Below are positions 5,565-9,355 of a DNA stretch of 9,355 bases, piece by piece. The translations under genes and the position numbers were made by a program. This DNA comes from CAVOBC01 sp963693635 (GTDB lineage: Bacteria > Pseudomonadota > Gammaproteobacteria > Pseudomonadales > Azotimanducaceae): positions 1-9,355 of the forward strand of contig CAVOBC010000174.1 of assembly GCA_963693635.1 (NCBI GenBank), read 5' to 3'. Positions within the stretch are counted from its first letter, which is position 1. The number at the start of each line of letters is the position of its first letter. The notes below the pieces were generated by a model. The model was not told where the DNA came from. It worked only from the letters and a program-made list of their open reading frames with translations, and did no database searches.

Positions 5565-6810
5565 ATGAAGCGCACCATGCTCACAATCGGCACCGTCGTT
5601 ATCGTTGCCGTCGTTGCCCTCGTCGTCATGGTTGCACCGGTAAAACGGTTGGGCGGTAACTTTGATGTGTTGTCGATGCGTAGCATGACTGGTCGCCGCA
5701 GGCGCAGGCACTGATCGACGCGGCGTATCGGGATATTCCCGACGGCGCGACGCTCGACTATCGCGCTCATCTCATCATGCTCGGACAAGCGAGCGACGGT
5801 TACATCAACGACCATATGTTGAGCTGGCGCTCGCCGGTGAAACGTCTGCAGGCACTGGTCGACATGAACGCCGGCGGCGTGACGAAGGAAGTGGACGCCG
5901 ACCGTCAATACGTTGCACGGCTCGCGGCTCTCATGAGATCCATGCCGCGGAAAGGCAAGCTGGCGCTGCGGGGCTTCGATCAACATTACGACCGTGATGG
6001 CAATGTGGTACGGAGCGACAGCGAATTCTTCGTGCCCAATGACTACGTTCAGCGGTCGTTGCCGAGCATCCCGATATCTTTGTGCCGGTGATGTCTGTTC
6101 ATCCGTACAGGGCCGACGCCCTGGGGGCCCTCGCACGTTGGCATGCGGCGGGGATGCGAATGGTCAAGTGGTTGCCCAATGCACAGGGCATTGATCCGGC
6201 AGACCCGCAGCTTGAAGCCTATTATCGGATGCTCGTTGCCCTCGACCTGACGCTCCTGACGCATGTCGGCGAAGAACGTGCGGTTGAGGCCAAGGCGCAT
6301 CAGAAATTCGGCAATCCGCTCCGGTTCAGGTTCCCGCTTGGTCTGGGTGTCCGGATCGTGATGGCGCACTGTGCGAACCTGGGCACGGTGGAGGATCTGG
6401 ACGCAAAAGCGGGCGCCCGGATTCCGGCGTGGCAGGCGTTTATGCGGCTGATGGACGAGCCCGCCTATGAGGGGCGTCTCTTCGGCGAGATCTCGGCGAT
6501 GACGCAATACAATCGCTTGCCGTAACCCCTGTCGGCCATGCTCGCCCGGCGCGATCTGCATCATCGCCTGGTTAACGGCAGTGACTATCCGTTACCGGCC
6601 GTCAATGTTGTCATCCAGTTGGATCCGCTGGTCGCAAATGGTCTGCGTAGTGCGGACCGGAAGGCGCCGCTGCAGGAAATCTACGCGGTCGATCCGTTGC
6701 TGTTTGATTCCGTGCTCAAGCGCTCGATTACGGCTCCTGGCGTTGCCGACGGCGGATTTCCGACCGGTGTGTTCCTCGAACACGAGGCACTGCGCCTTAC
6801 CGGGCCCTGA
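5565..6810 (+). pseudogene. Membrane-anchored amidohydrolase (Amidohydro_2-like), degraded
   Basis: Pieces in three frames join into one protein of about 414 residues. The first piece (from 5565) begins with an N-terminal membrane anchor (TVVIVAVVALVVMVAP). Near 5684 a lost base breaks the frame: restoring one C gives SHDWSPQAQALIDAAY. Near 6054 a second lost base separates FVPNDYVQR from VVAEHPDIFVPVMSVHPYRAD. At 6523-6525 an in-frame TAA interrupts NRLP-PLSAMLARRDLHHRL, after which the same frame runs to the stop at 6810. The metal-ligand signature that I expect as DYHxH reads DYRAH (Arg codon CGC at 5762-5764, one transition from CAC). The later ligand segments LLTHVGEE (His at 6262), MAHC (His at 6367) and GSDYP (Asp at 6583) are intact. 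The substrate is unknown. Several independent lesions make sequencing error an unlikely full explanation. Confidence 0.85.
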
Positions 6811-6821
6811 TCGCGGGCGGG

Positions 6822-8570
6822 TTATCGGAGCAGGTTGGCCGGCGAATACTGATCGGTGAGCGCACGGACATTGGTTTCCCAGTCGACGTCTCGTGAAAGA
6901 TCCGGAAGAAAGTCGAGCAGCTTCACTCCATGGACCCTCAGGCGATCCTTGAGTGCTTCAGCGTTTCGCGCAAGCGTCTCATCGTCCGGCAGACCATTCT
7001 TGCGGGCGAGGATGACCCGGTTGGCGGAGATCCGAATCCTGAGGTTAAGAAAGGCGTTGAAGACAGCGCTGTAGGTGACCGACTCGTGGTCATACAGCCG
7101 ACTGGTGGCGAAGGTGTTGGCGACCAGCACGCCGTCGGCGGTGAGAACATCCCTGACCTCTGTCAGGAACTCCTGGGTCAGCAGGTGCTCCGGGATGTAG
7201 TCGCCGTTGAACGCGTCGAGGATGACGAGGTCATAGGTATCGCCTCGCTTGATGGCTCGTTTGATGAATACCCTGCCATCGGCGATGAAGACACGGCGTC
7301 GCTCGGTCGTCGTGAAGTCGAAATGATCCCGCGCAACTTTGTGCACGGCGGGGTCGACTTCGATGGCATCGACGGTCACGTCAGAAAAGAGGTCGGTGAG
7401 GGCCGTCGGTATCGCGCCGCCGCCGAGCCCGACGACGAGCACGCGTTTTGGTGAAGGGTTGAGCAGCAATCCCGCCATCGTCATGCGGACATAGGGAAAG
7501 ACCAGCAGTCTGGGGTCGCGGGTATCCATACACGATTGCGGTTTGTCTAGGCCCCGTTGGCGAAACGAAAGGCAGCGCCGCGATCCGGTCTCGGTGACGA
7601 CGATGTTCTGATAGAGCGACCGCTCGGTATGGATGACCTTGGCATCGGCGGGTTGTGCAACCCCCGCGAGCAGGAAGGGGCACACCGCGACGGCGAGCAC
7701 AGGCGCAGGCCAGCGCCGTGCGCGTCCGCCGCGCAGCGCGGCGCTAACGCCGGCGACAACAAGCACCATGGCGAGGGTAATGAGTATGCGGTTCACCTCG
7801 AACCACAAGACCAGATAAAACGAGGTTGCGAGCGTGCCGAGTGCGCTGCCGAGGGTTGAGACAAAGTATAGGGTGCCGGCGACCTGGCCACTGTGGTCCT
7901 CGTTGCGAACGAGCAGCCGCACCGAGTAAGGCGAGATCATTCCCAATATGCAGGTCGGGACGAAGAACAGCATCATGGCGGCGGTCAGCGAGCCAAATCG
8001 GGGATCGGTAATGCGCTCGAAGGTCCAGTCCATGATGCCGTTGGCGAAACCGATGACAGGCAGAACCGTGAGAGCCGCACCGAAGTAAAAGAGTGAAAAG
8101 CGGCCAAGCCCCGGGTTTCTGACAGACATGCGTCCGCCGAGCAGATAGCCGATCGAGAGGGCGATCATGAAAACTGAGATGATGCTGCCCCAGACGTAAA
8201 TCGTAGAACCGAAGTAGGGTGCGAGGATGCGCCCGCCCAGCAGTTCGATGCTCATGATGACAAAGCCCGAGACGAAGGCGAGGGTCATGATGTGCGCGCT
8301 CTGAAACCTGCCCGGTGGGTTGGAATCAGGTGTGGCAGGGGCTGCCGGCTCATTCACTGCAGGATCGTCCGGATGTTTTGCTGGTGTCTCGATGGACGAC
8401 TCCGCGTCGTTTAATGGCGCTTGTTTGCTGGCAGTTGCCGATGCTGTGCAGGGCGGGGCCTGCTCGAGCGCCCGGTGCCAATCTTTTGTACGGTCGCCGC
8501 GACTCGCGACGGCGCCATTTTCCAGGGCCATCTTCCAGGGCCATCTTCCAGGGCCATCTTCCAGGGCCAT
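6822..8570 (-). CDS. Membrane-bound spermidine-synthase-like protein (fused transmembrane and aminopropyl/methyltransferase-fold domains)
   Basis: The longest frame gives 582 residues. Residues about 15-92 are a hydrophilic Pro/Ala/Glu-rich segment. About seven membrane segments follow between 95 and 305, starting MTLAFVSGFVIMSIELLGGR, a signature of the membrane spermidine-synthase-like family. Residues 310-582 form a Rossmann-type domain with RVLVVGLGGGAIPTAL (376-391), the acidic strand end DAIEVD (401-406), DGRVF (431-435) and LVILDAFNGDYIPEHLLTQEF (448-468). The usual polyamine-synthase D-S/T-x-D-P motif is replaced by DAFNGD, so spermidine synthesis is not established; the name reflects fold only. 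The start is uncertain. ATGs at 8570 and 8531 lie in a 13-bp repeat array, while Met95 (8288) opens the first membrane segment. None has a strong ribosome binding site. Its stop is 11 bp from that of the convergent pseudogene. Confidence 0.85.
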   Translation of the reverse strand: MALEDGPGRWPWKMALENGAVASRGDRTKDWHRALEQAPPCTASATASKQAPLNDAESSIETPAKHPDDPAVNEPAAPATPDSNPPGRFQSAHIMTLAFVSGFVIMSIELLGGRILAPYFGSTIYVWGSIISVFMIALSIGYLLGGRMSVRNPGLGRFSLFYFGAALTVLPVIGFANGIMDWTFERITDPRFGSLTAAMMLFFVPTCILGMISPYSVRLLVRNEDHSGQVAGTLYFVSTLGSALGTLATSFYLVLWFEVNRILITLAMVLVVAGVSAALRGGRARRWPAPVLAVAVCPFLLAGVAQPADAKVIHTERSLYQNIVVTETGSRRCLSFRQRGLDKPQSCMDTRDPRLLVFPYVRMTMAGLLLNPSPKRVLVVGLGGGAIPTALTDLFSDVTVDAIEVDPAVHKVARDHFDFTTTERRRVFIADGRVFIKRAIKRGDTYDLVILDAFNGDYIPEHLLTQEFLTEVRDVLTADGVLVANTFATSRLYDHESVTYSAVFNAFLNLRIRISANRVILARKNGLPDDETLARNAEALKDRLRVHGVKLLDFLPDLSRDVDWETNVRALTDQYSPANLLR

Positions 8571-8573
8571 CTT
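8522..8573 (-). repeat. 13-bp tandem array spanning the start of the membrane protein gene
   Basis: Four identical 13-bp units lie at 8522-8534, 8535-8547, 8548-8560 and 8561-8573, each reading AAGATGGCCCTGG on the coding strand. A partial fifth at 8513-8521 is altered. Every unit contains an ATG (first bases at 8570, 8557, 8544, 8531, and 8518 in the partial copy). Because 13 is not a multiple of three, successive ATGs lie in successive frames; those at 8570 and 8531 are in frame with the gene. Confidence 0.92.
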
Positions 8574-8647
8574 CTAAGGTAAGAGAAGCTGAGGCGAATA
8601 TTGTGCGGTAGCCAATTATTGCGCCGCAACACGTTGCGCAACAAAAC

Positions 8648-8674
8648 GTCCCGCGGCGCGGCGCGCGGCGGGAC
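8648..8674. other. GC-rich hairpin
   Basis: GTCCCGC (8648-8654) pairs with GCGGGAC (8668-8674) around a loop made only of G and C. It sits about 80 bp upstream of the first possible start of the membrane protein gene and is not followed by a T-run, so it is not called a terminator. Confidence 0.45.
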
Positions 8675-8809
8675 TATGCGTGAGGTCACCGTTCGAAACA
8701 AGCGCCCGGGGACGGGTTGTCTCGTCGCCCGTCAGTACACTTTTGAAGTGCGATCGTTCATGATGGTGTGGTTACGCAACGGGCAAAGGCAAGTCCGTCC
8801 TGTTGGGCA

Positions 8810-8839
8810 ATAGTTGGGCATAAAATAGTTGGGCATAAG
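8810..8839. repeat. 15-bp tandem duplication
   Basis: ATAGTTGGGCATAAA (8810-8824) is repeated at 8825-8839 with only the last base changed. A partial copy of the GTTGGGCA core precedes it at 8802-8809, making about two and a half units. Confidence 0.85.
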
Positions 8840-8971
8840 AAGCCGCCCCCGCGCTGAGAAGCCGCTGCCAGGAAGGGTTGCTGACACTCGCAGCCGGGCT
8901 TGGGGCACAACGCGATCGGCGCGAAACCGCTGCGAAGGGAGCTGCGTCTGACCGCGAGTTGCAGAAGCGTC

Positions 8972-9016
8972 CCTCGATGATGGATCGCCCAGGACCTCGA
9001 TGATGGATCGCCAGGA
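8972..9016. repeat. 22/23-bp tandem duplication
   Basis: A 23-bp unit (8972-8994) is followed by a 22-bp copy (8995-9016) differing only by loss of one C in a CCC run. The shared part includes CTCGATGATGGATCGCC. A third copy is abandoned after CCT at 9017. Confidence 0.88.
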
Positions 9017-9143
9017 CCTGCAGGGTCCGGGTGAAACACGAACGAAACAGGCTGGTTTTGGCCGGCCTTGCGGGCCGCGTATTTGGCGCGACCGCGACCA
9101 ATCTATGGGCCGCTTCTTTGGTGGATATAGGTCGCCGCAGAGG

Positions 9144-9172
9144 CGGTGACGGTGGACACGGTAACGGTGGAA
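9144..9172. repeat. 15-bp tandem duplication abutting the ABC transporter start
   Basis: CGGTGACGGTGGACA (9144-9158) is followed by CGGTAACGGTGGAA (9159-9172) and then CGGTG, which contains the proposed GTG start. The likely ribosome binding sequence GGTGGA is itself part of the repeated unit. Confidence 0.7.
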
Positions 9173-9174
9173 CG

Positions 9175-9355
9175 GTGAAAGCGCTAGGACGTCTCAGACC
9201 TTTCGTGGCCCCCTATTGGGCGAGCCTAAGCGGCGGCTTCGTGTCGTTTTTTCTTGCTCGCTTGTTTGAAATCAGCACGTACTTTCTACTCGCGAAGGGC
9301 ATCGACCTCGTTGCGAGCCAACTCGCCGACGGACCCAACGCCATGTGGCACGTCG
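9175..9355 (+). CDS. ABC transporter permease/ATP-binding protein, N-terminal fragment (runs off the window)
   Basis: The first 60 residues are visible. LRPFVAPYWASLSGGFVSFF followed by LARLFEISTYFLLAKGIDLVA has the pattern of the first transmembrane helix and following loop of exporter-type ABC proteins (ABC_membrane family), where L-x-P-Y near the start, a hydrophobic helix and a PxxLxxxID-like segment are usual. One membrane segment spans about residues 18-41. The ATP-binding domain, if present, lies outside the window, so transported substrate and family are unknown. The start is set at the GTG at 9175, which has GGTGGA about 4 bp upstream and begins the protein-like sequence. No ATG is available in frame nearby, and the frame upstream is open but Gly-rich from the repeat. 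Confidence 0.65.
   Translation, partial: MKALGRLRPFVAPYWASLSGGFVSFFLARLFEISTYFLLAKGIDLVASQLADGPNAMWHV

Larger units (their letters stand above)
8574..9174. other. Repeat-rich intergenic region before the ABC transporter gene
   Basis: About 600 bp separate two divergent genes. It contains a GC-rich hairpin (8648-8674), three tandem duplications (8810-8839, 8972-9016, 9144-9172) and a TTGCGC/GCGCAA pair (about 8619-8642). Open frames on both strands (for example 8772-9101 minus) encode nothing recognisable and cross the repeats. The frame of the ABC transporter stays open back to 9004, so a longer N-terminus is possible but looks unlike protein. Confidence 0.6.

Noticed and set aside
5684..6056. 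Programmed frameshifting in the amidohydrolase.
   Set aside because: Neither break has a slippery heptamer, and both are repaired by adding one base to a short run, as expected for random deletions.
6523..6525. Stop-codon readthrough at the internal TAA of the amidohydrolase.
   Set aside because: Two upstream frameshifts and a lost metal ligand in the same gene make simple decay far more likely than recoding.
8772..9101. A 109-codon minus-strand frame before the ABC transporter.
   Set aside because: It reads through two tandem duplications and has no recognisable motif or ribosome binding site.

Overview
The window is GC-rich chromosomal DNA. The predicted proteins, an E. coli-type LexA box and a NrdR-type double box point to a proteobacterium, most likely a beta-proteobacterium of the Burkholderiales. 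That placement rests on family resemblance recalled from memory; no search was run. Almost every gap between genes carries short head-to-tail duplications of 10 to 23 bp, and one gene is clearly decaying. Together these suggest a chromosome under active slippage or rearrangement and relaxed selection.

Layout: 150-3329 (minus strand) holds a split adenosylcobalamin-dependent class II ribonucleotide reductase. The catalytic part is nrdJa (1170-3329) and the TSCPD/zinc-ribbon part is nrdJb (150-881), and the two are separated by 288 bp. Upstream of nrdJa are two NrdR-type boxes 32 bp apart, centre to centre, overlapping a plausible promoter. Inside the nrdJa-nrdJb gap lie two overlapping LexA-like boxes, one of them a perfect CTGT-N8-ACAG, and a palindromic repeat. 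An identical 32-bp copy of that repeat lies on the other side of nrdJa in the same orientation, so nrdJa and its promoter are bracketed by direct repeats.

Divergent from nrdJa is a SpoU/TrmH-family RNA 2'-O-methyltransferase gene (3971-4717). Its stop codon lies in a 10-bp duplication. It faces a small hypothetical gene, possibly PilZ-like (4858-5154, minus). From 5565 to 6810 (plus) there is a membrane-anchored amidohydrolase pseudogene with two single-base frameshifts, a nonsense codon and a lost metal-ligand histidine. It converges, with 11 bp between the stops, on a membrane-bound spermidine-synthase-like gene (6822-8570, minus) whose 5' end is a 13-bp tandem array with an ATG in every unit. 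A repeat-rich gap of about 600 bp separates this gene from the start of a probable ABC transporter (9175 to the window edge).

The functional core is deoxyribonucleotide supply. NrdJa and NrdJb would work as one B12-dependent enzyme, with nrdJa probably under NrdR (dNTP-sensing) control and nrdJb possibly with additional SOS control. The other genes are not obviously linked to it. No phage, plasmid, CRISPR or complete insertion sequence is visible, and no tRNA or rRNA was recognised.
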